Assembly: GCA_016715885.1 (NCBI GenBank)
Contig: JADJXL010000020.1
Span: forward strand, 1,116,001-1,180,000
Origin: Polyangiaceae bacterium
GTDB taxonomy: Bacteria > Myxococcota_A > Polyangia > Polyangiales > Polyangiaceae
Reading direction: 5' to 3'
DNA: 64,000 nt
This document shows, piece by piece, positions 34,294-43,788 of this stretch (position 1 is its first letter; each line of letters opens with the position of its first letter). A program made the translations under genes and the position numbers. The notes under the pieces are model-generated. The model was not told where the DNA came from. It worked only from the letters and a program-made list of their open reading frames with translations, and searched no databases.

Positions 34294-35754
34294 TTACCTC
34301 CCCTGCCCCGACGGTACACGCTGAAGCAATTCCGACGCGACGAGCGACTCCAGCACTTGACGAACTTGATCCCAGTTCTCCGGTGCAATGCCGAGCCATG
34401 TGGCCGCATCACCCGCACGAAAGCCATTGGCGTGCCGGACGAGCTCGCGGACGAATCGGAAGCCGGTGGCATCTTCGACGGTAATGCCGCGTTGCCCACA
34501 CGAAATCGACAACGTCGGTTTGCCCTGCGCCGATTTGCCTTCGACGAGCAAGGGCTCGGCACCGCGATACCCGCGGAAAAAACGAAGCTCGTCGTTCGGC
34601 GTCAAAGGCCCCGTCGGGCGCGCAATGGGAGGCACGTCGTTTCCGTCGGGCGGCAGCAGAATGCCTCGACGTCGCAATGCTCCCAAGAGATCGTCGTTTA
34701 TCTCGATCCCGCGCGCGGCAAGCTCTTTCAATACATCGTCCGCTGGGCGACCATTGAATGCGCCGAGCGACTTGACGAGCGCCGTGGGCAGCTCGATCGG
34801 CTCGTTCGATGCTTCCGCACCGCGTATCCTCAGGCGATTGGCGTCGATGGGCATGGACGCGAATTGACCTTTGCAAAGAATTTGCGCATCGGCGTAGCGC
34901 TGCGGAAGCAGGGCTTTCATGCGGCGTTCGAGGTGCTGGAGCTGCGGGCCGGCCCTTTCAACGACCGCGGCCCAATCGAGCGGCCCGACGAGCTCGTGAC
35001 AACGCCGAAAAAACGCTTCTTCACGGCCATACCACGAACCCCATACACGCTCGGATAGAGCCACGCTGAGGCGACCGTCGGCGTCGATCTTGCCGCGCAG
35101 ATTGCGATTCGCAAGCTCGCGCGGTGCACCCATTGGATCGAAGAGCTCATCGAGCACCGCTTCGTCCTTCACGAGCTCGACGACACACCACGACGCCAAT
35201 GCGCGTTCGGTGAATTTCAGCAAATGGGCCGCAGCGTCCCAGAATCGTTTACCGAGCGCGCCATCTCGATGCTTGCAAAACCACGTCGAGCATGACGAAT
35301 TTCGATGGAGCCACAGCCCGCAAAGCCCGCCGCCGGCCGGATTGAAATAGGGGCAGAGCAAATCGGTGGCGCGACCGAATAATGATGCGTCCGCGCCGCG
35401 TGCTTGGTTGGCGCCGTGTCGTTCTTTGAAGTCGGGGCTCGCGAAAAGCCCGAGCGGCGTGGAGCCAATGCGTTCGCGTATTCGATTTGCGACGACGTCC
35501 TTTCCCGTGAGCCCGGGCGTGTCGTCCGCGAGTACGGCGCCGACCAAGAAATTGGGGAGGTCGGGGTGAAAGGTGCAGCATTTCGTGTTCGGATTGAAGC
35601 GCAGATCGGGCGTCGTGCCATCACGCTCGGCCGCTTCACCACACATGGCGCAATTCGAGCAAGTAGCGCGATCTTCGGAGGGAAGCTCGTCGCCAAAGGA
35701 TTGCTCGATCCAGCGAGCGTAAAGAGGAGGCAATGGGGTCGTGCTGGTGGTCAT
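34294..35754 (-). CDS. Cysteine-cluster protein of unknown function
   Basis: 486 residues. The N-terminal 160 residues are Cys-rich: CSNCAMCGE, then FNPNTKCCTFHPDLPNFLVG, C in LLCPYFNPAGGGLCGLWLH, and NSSCSTWFCKH. That is nine to ten Cys with His, suitable for a metal or Fe-S cluster. The FNPNTKCCTFHP region recalls YkgJ-type cysteine-cluster proteins, but the rest is not recognised. The C-terminal half is helical, without signal peptide or membrane segments. It starts 18 bp after the DMGDH-like stop and ends 5 bp before the methyltransferase start, so all three are one transcript. Confidence 0.65.
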   Translation of the reverse strand: MTTSTTPLPPLYARWIEQSFGDELPSEDRATCSNCAMCGEAAERDGTTPDLRFNPNTKCCTFHPDLPNFLVGAVLADDTPGLTGKDVVANRIRERIGSTPLGLFASPDFKERHGANQARGADASLFGRATDLLCPYFNPAGGGLCGLWLHRNSSCSTWFCKHRDGALGKRFWDAAAHLLKFTERALASWCVVELVKDEAVLDELFDPMGAPRELANRNLRGKIDADGRLSVALSERVWGSWYGREEAFFRRCHELVGPLDWAAVVERAGPQLQHLERRMKALLPQRYADAQILCKGQFASMPIDANRLRIRGAEASNEPIELPTALVKSLGAFNGRPADDVLKELAARGIEINDDLLGALRRRGILLPPDGNDVPPIARPTGPLTPNDELRFFRGYRGAEPLLVEGKSAQGKPTLSISCGQRGITVEDATGFRFVRELVRHANGFRAGDAATWLGIAPENWDQVRQVLESLVASELLQRVPSGQGR

Positions 35755-35772
35755 TGCTGCACCTGCGGAGGG

Positions 35773-38232
35773 TTATGCTTTTACGCGCTTCATATCGGGA
35801 TCGTAGAACGGCTTCAATGAGGCCTCGGCGGGATAAACGCGCCCGGCGATCTCGACGTCCCAGCGCCCGCCCGCAATGTATGCCGCATCGATGCTTTCGC
35901 CGGCTTCGACCATGACGAGCCCCACGGCGCCACCCAAGGTATGCCCATAGGAGGCCGCGCGCACGTAGCCGACGATCTTGCCATTGCGACGAACGATTTC
36001 CGCGTGGAACATGAGCGGCTCGGGATCCTTGATGAGAATTTGCAAGAGCCTTCGTTTCAAAGGTCCTTCGGCTTTTTTCGCGAGCACCGCTTCGCGCCCG
36101 AGAAACCCTCCGGGCTTTTTCAGGTCGACGAAGAACCCGAGCCCCGCCTCGAAGACAGAATCCGTATTGTCGATGTCGTGGCCGTAGTCGCGATAGCCTT
36201 TTTCCATGCGCAAGCTGGCAAGCGCCTTGAGGCCCGCGTGGACCAAGCCAAACTGCTGCCCAGCTTCGACCAATCGATCGTATACGTGGAGTGCTTGTTC
36301 CGTGGGAATATAGAGCTCGTAGCCCAATTCGCCGAGGTACGTGATGCGAACGCAGAGCGCTCGGCCGAAGCCGATGTCGATTTCCCGCACGGTGCGAAAT
36401 GGAAACGCTTCATTCGACAGATCGGCGCTCGTCACGGATTGCAGCATTTCGCGCGAACGAGGGCCTTGGATGTTGATTTGCGCAAAGCCCGACGTCACGT
36501 CCGTCACGAAGACGTGGTCAGTGTCGGCGATATGCCGTTTCATCCACGTTTCGACGTGCCGGTGGGCGGTGTCGGACGCGACGACCCAGAACTTTTCGTC
36601 ATCGAGTTTCGTCACCGTCAAGTCGGCTTCGATGGTCCCGCCTTCGTTGAGCCATTGCGTGTAAGTAATGGTTCCGGTTTTGGCATCGACATCGTTGGCG
36701 GACAGGTAATTCAGAAAGCGCGCTGCATCGCGGCCCTGAACGAGGAATTTCGCCATGAACGACATATCCATCAAAATGACGCCTTCCCGCGCCGCTCGAT
36801 GTTCGGCTTCCCAATAGGGAAACCACGATTGCCGTCCCCAGGATAGTTTGTCCGCTTTCGGCTCGACGCCCGGCGGAGCGTACCAATCGGCGCTCTCCCA
36901 GCCGCTCACGTCACGGAAATAGGCGCGTCGCGCGGCGAGCCTATCGTAAATGGCCGACTTTTTGGCGCCGCGCGCCGTCTGCATCGATCGCGTGGGATAG
37001 TGGCATTGGTACACCATGCCCAGCGATTCCACCGTGCGCGTGCGCCGATATTCGGGATTGTTCTGGTACGTATGGAGCCGATCGATGTTGAATCCCGTCA
37101 CGTCGACGTCGGCACGACCGTTCAGGATCCAATGCGCGAGCACTCGGCCGAGCCCGCCGCCCGTGAGAATGCCTATCGAATTGAGGCCCGCGGCGACGAA
37201 ATAATTTTTGATTTCCGGAGCTTCGCCGACGATGGGGGCAAGATCCGGCGTAAAGCTTTCGGGGCCGCAGAAAAACTTCTTGACGCCGGTTTGCATTGAA
37301 ATAGGTACGCGTTGCATCGCCGTTTCGACGTACGGACCCATGCGATCCCAATCGGGCGTGATCGTACCGAACGAGAAATCATCCGGCACGCCACCGACGT
37401 TCCACGGAGCGCAGACGGGCTCGAAGAGCCCAATCATGAGGCCCCCGCCCTCTTCACGATAATAGCCGTAGGATCCCGGATCTTCGATGACCGGCCATGA
37501 CGAGCTGATTTCGGGGATTTTTTCCGTAATGAGGTAATAATGCTCGGCCGCTTGAAGCGGAATGTTGACACCATTGCGAGCGCCCAATTGACGCGCCCAC
37601 ATGCCCGCGCAGTTGACGACGAATTCAGCTTCGATGTCGCCCTGAGACGTGCGCACGCCTTTGACCGCGCCTCGTTTGGTGATGACATCGATGACCGCCA
37701 CACCTTCGATGATTTTCGCGCCCGCGAGCCGAGCGCCTTTTGCGAGCGCCATGGTGACGTCGACCGGATCGGCGCGCCCGTCTTCCTTGACATAAAACCC
37801 GGCGAGAATATCGTCCGTGCGGGCCAGCGGGAAAAGGCGCTTGACTTCGTCCGCCGAGATCTCGTGAACGTCGACCCCGCAATATCGATTGAATGCCGAC
37901 ACGCGCCGGTATTCTTCGAGCCGGTCGCGGTCTTTGGCCAATTCGATGAATCCGACGGGTTTGAATCCCGTGGCTTGACCGGTCTCCGCTTCGAGCCGCG
38001 AATAGAGATCCCGCGTGTATTTGCGCATTTCGGTCGACGTTTCCGACGTCGACCCGAACGTCACCATGAGGCCTGCGGCGTGCCACGTGGTGCCCGACGT
38101 AACGCGATCTCGCTCGAGAAGCACGACATCCTTGCACCCCATGTGCGCCAAGTGATACGCGACCGAACAACCAATCACGCCCCCACCGATGACGACCACC
38201 CGAGCACGGTCGGGCAATGCGCTTGCAGACAT
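35773..38232 (-). CDS. Dimethylglycine/sarcosine dehydrogenase-family flavoprotein (FAD domain + GcvT domain)
   Basis: 819 residues with the two-domain DMGDH/SARDH plan. The N-terminal FAD domain has VVVIGGGVIGCSVAYHL (GxGxxG at 16-21) and an acidic end at E40. The TWHAAGL motif carries H51, equivalent to the His that binds FAD covalently in DMGDH. The C-terminal half is a GcvT/aminomethyltransferase fold that takes the one-carbon unit onto tetrahydrofolate: GVILMDMSFMAKFLVQGRDAARFLNYL, and YLGELGYELYIPTE. The reaction is oxidative N-demethylation of dimethylglycine, sarcosine or a similar methylamine. The exact substrate is not decided by sequence. First gene of a three-gene minus operon. 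Confidence 0.88.
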   Translation of the reverse strand: MSASALPDRARVVVIGGGVIGCSVAYHLAHMGCKDVVLLERDRVTSGTTWHAAGLMVTFGSTSETSTEMRKYTRDLYSRLEAETGQATGFKPVGFIELAKDRDRLEEYRRVSAFNRYCGVDVHEISADEVKRLFPLARTDDILAGFYVKEDGRADPVDVTMALAKGARLAGAKIIEGVAVIDVITKRGAVKGVRTSQGDIEAEFVVNCAGMWARQLGARNGVNIPLQAAEHYYLITEKIPEISSSWPVIEDPGSYGYYREEGGGLMIGLFEPVCAPWNVGGVPDDFSFGTITPDWDRMGPYVETAMQRVPISMQTGVKKFFCGPESFTPDLAPIVGEAPEIKNYFVAAGLNSIGILTGGGLGRVLAHWILNGRADVDVTGFNIDRLHTYQNNPEYRRTRTVESLGMVYQCHYPTRSMQTARGAKKSAIYDRLAARRAYFRDVSGWESADWYAPPGVEPKADKLSWGRQSWFPYWEAEHRAAREGVILMDMSFMAKFLVQGRDAARFLNYLSANDVDAKTGTITYTQWLNEGGTIEADLTVTKLDDEKFWVVASDTAHRHVETWMKRHIADTDHVFVTDVTSGFAQINIQGPRSREMLQSVTSADLSNEAFPFRTVREIDIGFGRALCVRITYLGELGYELYIPTEQALHVYDRLVEAGQQFGLVHAGLKALASLRMEKGYRDYGHDIDNTDSVFEAGLGFFVDLKKPGGFLGREAVLAKKAEGPLKRRLLQILIKDPEPLMFHAEIVRRNGKIVGYVRAASYGHTLGGAVGLVMVEAGESIDAAYIAGGRWDVEIAGRVYPAEASLKPFYDPDMKRVKA

Positions 38233-38374
38233 TTCTATCGGCTCCCTCGTTGATGTTCACCCATGCAAAGCGCTCGGGTGCCGGATACTGTGCAGATTCG
38301 CAGCCTTCGTCAACCCAAACGATGCATTTGTCTGCACTTTCCCCGAGCGGTGTTTCCAGGCATCGCGAGCATCG

Positions 38375-41353
38375 TCAGGCTCGCTCGAGTCCCCACAACT
38401 TGGCCAGTTCGAAAGCCCGCGCACGCATCGGCACGTTTTGCCAAAAGAACCGCCGCGACTCGGGGTCCTTGATCGCCTGTGCCTGGGCCAGGAGGTCCGA
38501 GAGCAGGTAGCCCAATACCGCCTTCGCTTCCTGCATTCGATCCGCCGCAAACAGCGCTTCGGCGTGGCTCAATATCGCATTCGGGTTCGCCGATCGCAAA
38601 GCTTCGTATTGAATGGCGAGCAAGGCAGCTTGCGTTTCACCTTCCGCACCGCACACCAGAGCTCGCTTGACGCGTTCGAGCGCCGCGCGATCATCGCCAC
38701 CATGGAGCGCTTGACGTGCAGCGCCCAGATAATACCCCACTGCGCGCGCAGGCTCGCCACCGCGCGCAAAGTGTTCGGCCAATGTCATGGGATCCGGCTC
38801 CCCCATCGACTCCAGCCATTCCGCAGCAAGCTTGTGTCCGATCGTCCGATCGCGCTCGGTCAGCATTCCGTAGGCTGCTTGCTGAATCAATGCTTGACGA
38901 AATGCAAGCTCGTCCGGGCCGAATTGCCGGCTGCTCGATTTTCGTTCGAGAAATTCGCGATCGACGAGCTCGTCGAAAATGATTCCCGCCGCACCATTGC
39001 GAAGCGTTTGATCAATCAATGCGGCGGCACCATCGGGCCGGAACGTGCGCCCGAAAATACTGGCAGCTCGGAGCGCGAGCCGTAACGCCGGAGGCAGCGA
39101 CATGATCCTCGTTTCAACCATGCCCGCGACGGTCTCCGGCAATGTTTCGGCGCGACCACTGGCAACGGCGCGCGATAATTCTTCAATGAAGAACGCATTC
39201 CCATCCGCGCGTTCCACGATGGCATCGATATGGGCCCGATCGATGGAGTCGCCCAAGATTGCGCCAATCATGGCTTCGGCCGCTTTTTTGGAGAGCCTCC
39301 CGAGGCGAACCGATTGCACCGCACGCCCTTGCCACAAGCTCGGGAATGCCTCGTGCACCTCGGGACGACCGAGACCCAATACCACGATGGGCAAATGGCC
39401 GATCTCGCGCAACACCGCGTCGACGAGCCTCGTCGAAGGCATGTCTCCCCAATGCAAGTCTTCGAGCACCAAGAGCACCGGCGACATCATGGCTTTGGCC
39501 CGCATGAAATCGACGAATGCTTCTTGAATGGCGTCGGCCATGATGGAGGCATTCGCGCGAGCCTCGAAAAGCCGCGGGTGAGCATCGTCAGGAAATGGAA
39601 TTCCCAGCATTTCACCCAAAAAGGCGGCGACACGAATACGGTCCGCTTCGCCGCAAATGCTCGACGCTTCGACGAGCAGGTCTCGCTGTTGTGCTTCGGT
39701 CTTGACGGCATCCAAGCTCAGCGCGGCGCGGAGTGCTCCACCCACGAGACCAAACACCGATCCCAATCCCAACCAATCACCTCGACCCGAAATCACGAAA
39801 ATATCGCGGACGCTCTCGCGCACGCGATCCAAAATCTCGAGGCGCAAGCGCGACTTTCCAATGCCCGGCGGCCCCACCATCAAAATGGCGCGCGCCGAAG
39901 GTTGCTCGAATGCCCCATCGATGTAATCGAGCATCGACCGCAAGTCTCGCTCGCGCCCCACGCACGGCACAGGTCGCCCCAGCACGCTTCGCTTCAGGTA
40001 ATCGTGCGCGCGTTCGCGCTGCAAAATCCAAAAACCCGAACTCTCTCCCACGAGAAACCGCGACCCGAGCAGCGATCGAGTCGTGTCGTCAATCAAAATG
40101 CCACCGTTCCATCGTCGCAAGACGCTGACCGTCGATACGGATTGCGCAAACGTCATCATGCGATCGACGAGCTCTCCCACGGCCAAGGGATTCGCAGCCG
40201 TACTGCGTCCGGCAAAAACGGCCACGACATGGGACGTCACGACGTCCTTGATTCGTACTGCCGAGCGCGCGGCCACGGCCACTTGATCGCCGGCATTGCC
40301 CACTCCGTCGAACACGGCCACGACGCCACCCGTGCCAAAAGGCTCGACGGCTGCTTTGAATGGCTTCAATGTGCGCCGCACCAATTCGAATACGTCGTGA
40401 GGTCGCAAGGATGCTGGTTCGGCATCCGGAAGCATCGGCAATGGCAATACCGTCACCAATGATACGAGACGGCTCTCGTCGCTCGTCATCGAAAGCGACG
40501 GCGGACCATCTTGATTCGTATCGCTACGATATTGTTGCGCAATTCGCTCCAGCGCTTCGGCAACTTCGCGCCCATCCGCCGGTCGCATGGCCGGGTTCTT
40601 GGACAACATCCGCCCGAGCAACTTATCGAATTCTTTGGGAATTTCCGGGCACAGCGTCCGAGCGCTCGGGGCTTCTTCGAGGAGCACCTTGGCCAGCACC
40701 GCCATGACATGCGCACCCATGAATGCAGGCTGACCGGTGACGCATTCATAAAGCACGCACGCCAAGGAAAACACATCGGCACGCGCATCGATTCGACCTC
40801 GCTCGCCACGCGCCTGCTCGGGCGACATATACCCGGGCGTGCCGATGATGCTGCCTGTTTGAGTCAATACGGTTTTGCCACGTAGACGCGCGAGACCAAA
40901 GTCCAAAACCTTGACTCGTTCAATGTCCGATTGCACCAAAAAGATATTGCTCGGCTTGATGTCACGGTGCACGACACCTTGCATATGCGCCACCGCAAGC
41001 GCTCGGGCCACGCGAAGCCCGAGGTCGATGGCTGCCGCAACACCAAGACGCTCGCGATGCAAACGCGCTTCGAGCTCCTCGCCTTCGAGCCACTCCATCG
41101 CCAGATACGGCTCACCCGATGCGGCAAACCCATGCGCGACGTAGCGCACGATATGCGGATGCTCGAGCGCAGCAAGCACCTGCGCTTCCTTGGTGAACCG
41201 CATCGTCGTCTTTTCAGATTCCTCGTTCAGCACCTTCAGCGCCACGAGCTGATTCGTCACGCGATCGAGCGCCCGATACACGCTGCCCATGCCGCCGACA
41301 CCAGCGCATGCTTGGAGCTCGAACCGATCATCGATGAGTTCACCCGAGAGCAT
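38375..41353 (-). CDS. Ser/Thr protein kinase with degenerate cyclase-like module and AAA/PknK-type ATPase domain
   Basis: 992 residues. Kinase domain at about 10-275: G-loop AGVGGMGSVY, K40, HRDIKPSN from residue 129, DFG at 151-153, GTPGYMSPEQA. A region at about 310-465 resembles a class III nucleotidyl-cyclase fold (FGTGGVVAVFDGVGNAGDQVAVAARSAV) but lacks the metal-binding Asp residues. An AAA/NACHT-like ATPase follows, with Walker A VGPPGIGKSR near 500 and LLVLEDLHWGD. A helical C-terminus completes it. This is the PknK-like plan frequent in Sorangiineae, acting as a signalling hub. The start ATG 41353 (MLSGELIDDRF) is typical; an in-frame GTG at 41389 is possible. Confidence 0.88.
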   Translation of the reverse strand: MLSGELIDDRFELQACAGVGGMGSVYRALDRVTNQLVALKVLNEESEKTTMRFTKEAQVLAALEHPHIVRYVAHGFAASGEPYLAMEWLEGEELEARLHRERLGVAAAIDLGLRVARALAVAHMQGVVHRDIKPSNIFLVQSDIERVKVLDFGLARLRGKTVLTQTGSIIGTPGYMSPEQARGERGRIDARADVFSLACVLYECVTGQPAFMGAHVMAVLAKVLLEEAPSARTLCPEIPKEFDKLLGRMLSKNPAMRPADGREVAEALERIAQQYRSDTNQDGPPSLSMTSDESRLVSLVTVLPLPMLPDAEPASLRPHDVFELVRRTLKPFKAAVEPFGTGGVVAVFDGVGNAGDQVAVAARSAVRIKDVVTSHVVAVFAGRSTAANPLAVGELVDRMMTFAQSVSTVSVLRRWNGGILIDDTTRSLLGSRFLVGESSGFWILQRERAHDYLKRSVLGRPVPCVGRERDLRSMLDYIDGAFEQPSARAILMVGPPGIGKSRLRLEILDRVRESVRDIFVISGRGDWLGLGSVFGLVGGALRAALSLDAVKTEAQQRDLLVEASSICGEADRIRVAAFLGEMLGIPFPDDAHPRLFEARANASIMADAIQEAFVDFMRAKAMMSPVLLVLEDLHWGDMPSTRLVDAVLREIGHLPIVVLGLGRPEVHEAFPSLWQGRAVQSVRLGRLSKKAAEAMIGAILGDSIDRAHIDAIVERADGNAFFIEELSRAVASGRAETLPETVAGMVETRIMSLPPALRLALRAASIFGRTFRPDGAAALIDQTLRNGAAGIIFDELVDREFLERKSSSRQFGPDELAFRQALIQQAAYGMLTERDRTIGHKLAAEWLESMGEPDPMTLAEHFARGGEPARAVGYYLGAARQALHGGDDRAALERVKRALVCGAEGETQAALLAIQYEALRSANPNAILSHAEALFAADRMQEAKAVLGYLLSDLLAQAQAIKDPESRRFFWQNVPMRARAFELAKLWGLERA

Positions 41354-41399
41354 TGCTCGCGCAAAGTCTAGAGGTTTCCGAGCCGGCACAACAAGATAT

Positions 41400-41605
41400 A
41401 TTTTCCGGATTTCTGAGACCGGTCCCGGATCGGGACGCGCGCTGTTTGATGACAGGCCCAGATCTGGACGCTCGCTGCGCGCGCGTGGGACGCGCGCTAC
41501 GCGAGGCCAGTCACGATGGGGGGCTCGCAGGCGGCCCTATAAGTGTTTTTACCTGCGGCAAAAACACGGGCCGACTGCTCTGCCCCCCATACCCCCCAGT
41601 TCGGA
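41400..41605. repeat. Dispersed intergenic hairpin element, copy 2
   Basis: It shares the GC palindrome GGACGCTCGC...CGCGCGTGGGACGCGCGC...CGCGAG (about 41466-41504) and the CCCCCATACCCCCC end (about 41584-41597) with copy 1. Its central hairpin, GTGTTTTTACC (41543-41553) with GGCAAAAACAC (41557-41567) and a TGC loop, occupies the same place as in copy 1 but has a different sequence. Flanking arms GATGGGGGG/CCCCCCAT extend the fold. It lies between the divergent kinase and lipoprotein genes and so overlaps their promoter region. Confidence 0.7.
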
Positions 41606-41652
41606 TTGAGAACTCGACCTTGTACTGCACGAATCTGCTATCCTCCGCCTTC

Positions 41653-43698
41653 ATGCGACACCCCTCCTTCTCTTCACTTCTCATGGCCCTTCTTTTCGCC
41701 GGTTGTGGCACCGACCCTGCCGCCCAATCCGTCGATGATCGCACCCGAGCCCTCCTCGACTTCGAAAGCGACTTGACAACCGACGCCCGGTTCTACGACT
41801 TTCCCTTCCCATCCGATCTTCGGCTGACAGCGCAAGGTGCACCCGATTATTCCGGGGTGCCGCATCCATCCACGGTCGCATTTTGGAACGATTGGACGTC
41901 TCTTGCGATGGACCGCCGGGCATTTCCAACGGTTCCGGTCGCTTACTTTCGATTTACCCGAAGCCTCGCACCGCTCGATCACCACAATGTCGTTTCAGCC
42001 GACAAGACATCGCCCATTCTCTTGATCGACATCGATCCCGATTCACCCGAGCGCGGGCGTATGATTCCCACGGTCGCAGTAACCCCCGAAGTGGACGCTT
42101 ACGTCCCCGAACACATGCTCGAAGTGGCCCCGAGGCCTGGATTCGTTTTGCACGAGAATCGCAAATATGCATTCGTGGTGATGACGAGCCTTCTCGATGA
42201 ACGCGGCGAAAAGCTCGCTCCAAGCACCGATCTCGAAGCATTGCGATCCGGAAAAACCGCTAGCGGACCTCGAGGTGCGAATGCTGCCGAAGCGTATGCG
42301 CCGCTATGGGAAACGTTATCGGCAAAGGGAATCAATGCAGCCGACGTCGCATCGGCGACGGTATTCACCACGGGCGACGTCGTTGCAGATACTTACGAGG
42401 TCTCCGAAAAGGTTCGCGCTGCGCGATCGATTACGATCGAAAATATACAAATCGATCCGGACGATGGCTCGATGCACGACCGCTATTGCGAGCTTGTTGG
42501 TACGATCAAATATCCACAATTCCAAAAAGGCACGCCACCTTTCGACAAAGATGGCCTTTTCGAGATCGACGCGTCGGGTGTGCCCGTGCTTCAGCGCGAG
42601 GAATCGGCGCCCATTACCATCGTGATTCCCAAACAAATGATGCCGGCCGGCGGTTATCCTCTCATGATGTATTTTCACGGTTCCGGTGGCGTCAGCGGAG
42701 CCGTCGTCGATCGCGGCACGTGGAAACTCGACACGATGGACAATACGAAGGGCGAAGGTCCCGGATTTGTCCTTGCGCCATTCAACATTGCGAGTGTCGG
42801 GAGCGCCTTGCCCGTCAATCCCGAGCGTCTGCCAGGCGCATCCGAGCAAGAGTATCTCAATTTGAAAAATGTAGTCGCCATGCGCGATACGTTTCGTCAA
42901 GGCGTCATCGAACAGCGCTTGCTGCTCGACGCAATGCTCGACGTGAAAATCGATCCATCGGTGCTCGCCGGATGCGCGGGGCCACTTCTTCCGCCTGGTG
43001 AAACGGCCTTTCGCTTTGCTGCCGACAAGGTCGTCGCGCAAGGGCAATCGATGGGTGGCATGTATACCAACATGATCAGCGCCGTGGAACCTCGAATTCG
43101 AGCCGCCGTTCCGACGGGTGCGGGAGGCTTCTGGACCTATTACGTTTTGCAAACGACGGTCATCGACAATGCGCAGGGCTTGCTGGGCGTCATTCTCGCC
43201 ACGCAGAGCGAGCTCACGTTCATGCATCCTGCATTGAGCATGTTGCAAGCGGGGCTCGAGCCAGCCGATCCATTCGTGTACATGCCGCGTGTCGGATTGC
43301 GGCCACTCGACGGAGCACCCGCCAGACCCATTTACGAACCCGTAGGCAAAGGCGATTCGTACTTCTCCACGGACCTCTACAATGCGGTGGCGCTATCGTA
43401 TGGCCATCAACAAGCGGGTAACGAGGTTTGGCCGGAAATGCAAGAGGTGCTCGCGTTGTGGGGTCTCAGCGGGATATTGCCTTATCCGGTGAAGAACAAC
43501 CGCGCCTCGGCCAAAGGCACGCCATACACAGGCGTCGTCGTGCAATACGAGGGTGACGGAATCTACGATCCGCATGCGATTTACACGCAGCTCGATGCGG
43601 TCAAATACCAATATGGATGCTTTTTGTCGACCTTTCTGTCCACGGGAAGCGCCACCGTCCCTGCCCCCGCGCCGCTCGGAACGCCTTGTCCGAATTGA
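41653..43698 (+). CDS. Lipoprotein with alpha/beta-hydrolase domain
   Basis: 681 residues starting MRHPSFSSLLMALLFAGCGTD, a lipoprotein signal peptide with Cys at about 18. The middle domain shows an alpha/beta-hydrolase pattern: strand YPLMMYFHGSGGVSGAVVD (HG oxyanion motif) and nucleophile elbow VVAQGQSMGGMYTNM (GxSxG). The N-terminal 250 residues, with RFYDFPFPSDLRL and a strand-rich region, recall extracellular Ig-like or polymer-binding modules. A surface or periplasmic esterase/depolymerase is plausible; the substrate is unknown. The long in-frame extension upstream lies in the hairpin element and is rejected. Confidence 0.72.
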   Translation: MRHPSFSSLLMALLFAGCGTDPAAQSVDDRTRALLDFESDLTTDARFYDFPFPSDLRLTAQGAPDYSGVPHPSTVAFWNDWTSLAMDRRAFPTVPVAYFRFTRSLAPLDHHNVVSADKTSPILLIDIDPDSPERGRMIPTVAVTPEVDAYVPEHMLEVAPRPGFVLHENRKYAFVVMTSLLDERGEKLAPSTDLEALRSGKTASGPRGANAAEAYAPLWETLSAKGINAADVASATVFTTGDVVADTYEVSEKVRAARSITIENIQIDPDDGSMHDRYCELVGTIKYPQFQKGTPPFDKDGLFEIDASGVPVLQREESAPITIVIPKQMMPAGGYPLMMYFHGSGGVSGAVVDRGTWKLDTMDNTKGEGPGFVLAPFNIASVGSALPVNPERLPGASEQEYLNLKNVVAMRDTFRQGVIEQRLLLDAMLDVKIDPSVLAGCAGPLLPPGETAFRFAADKVVAQGQSMGGMYTNMISAVEPRIRAAVPTGAGGFWTYYVLQTTVIDNAQGLLGVILATQSELTFMHPALSMLQAGLEPADPFVYMPRVGLRPLDGAPARPIYEPVGKGDSYFSTDLYNAVALSYGHQQAGNEVWPEMQEVLALWGLSGILPYPVKNNRASAKGTPYTGVVVQYEGDGIYDPHAIYTQLDAVKYQYGCFLSTFLSTGSATVPAPAPLGTPCPN

Positions 43699-43788
43699 CG
43701 ACGAAATCGCGTTTCTGGCTTGACACGAGACTACTTTTCAGCCTTTCCTACGCTTGCGCATTTGCTGTTGCAAGAAGGAGAAGCTCGC

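Noticed and set aside
43720..43750. Possible promoter (TTGACA) before the amidase gene
   Set aside because: The -35 is exact but no -10 box at 16-18 bp resembles the consensus, so it is not listed as a feature.
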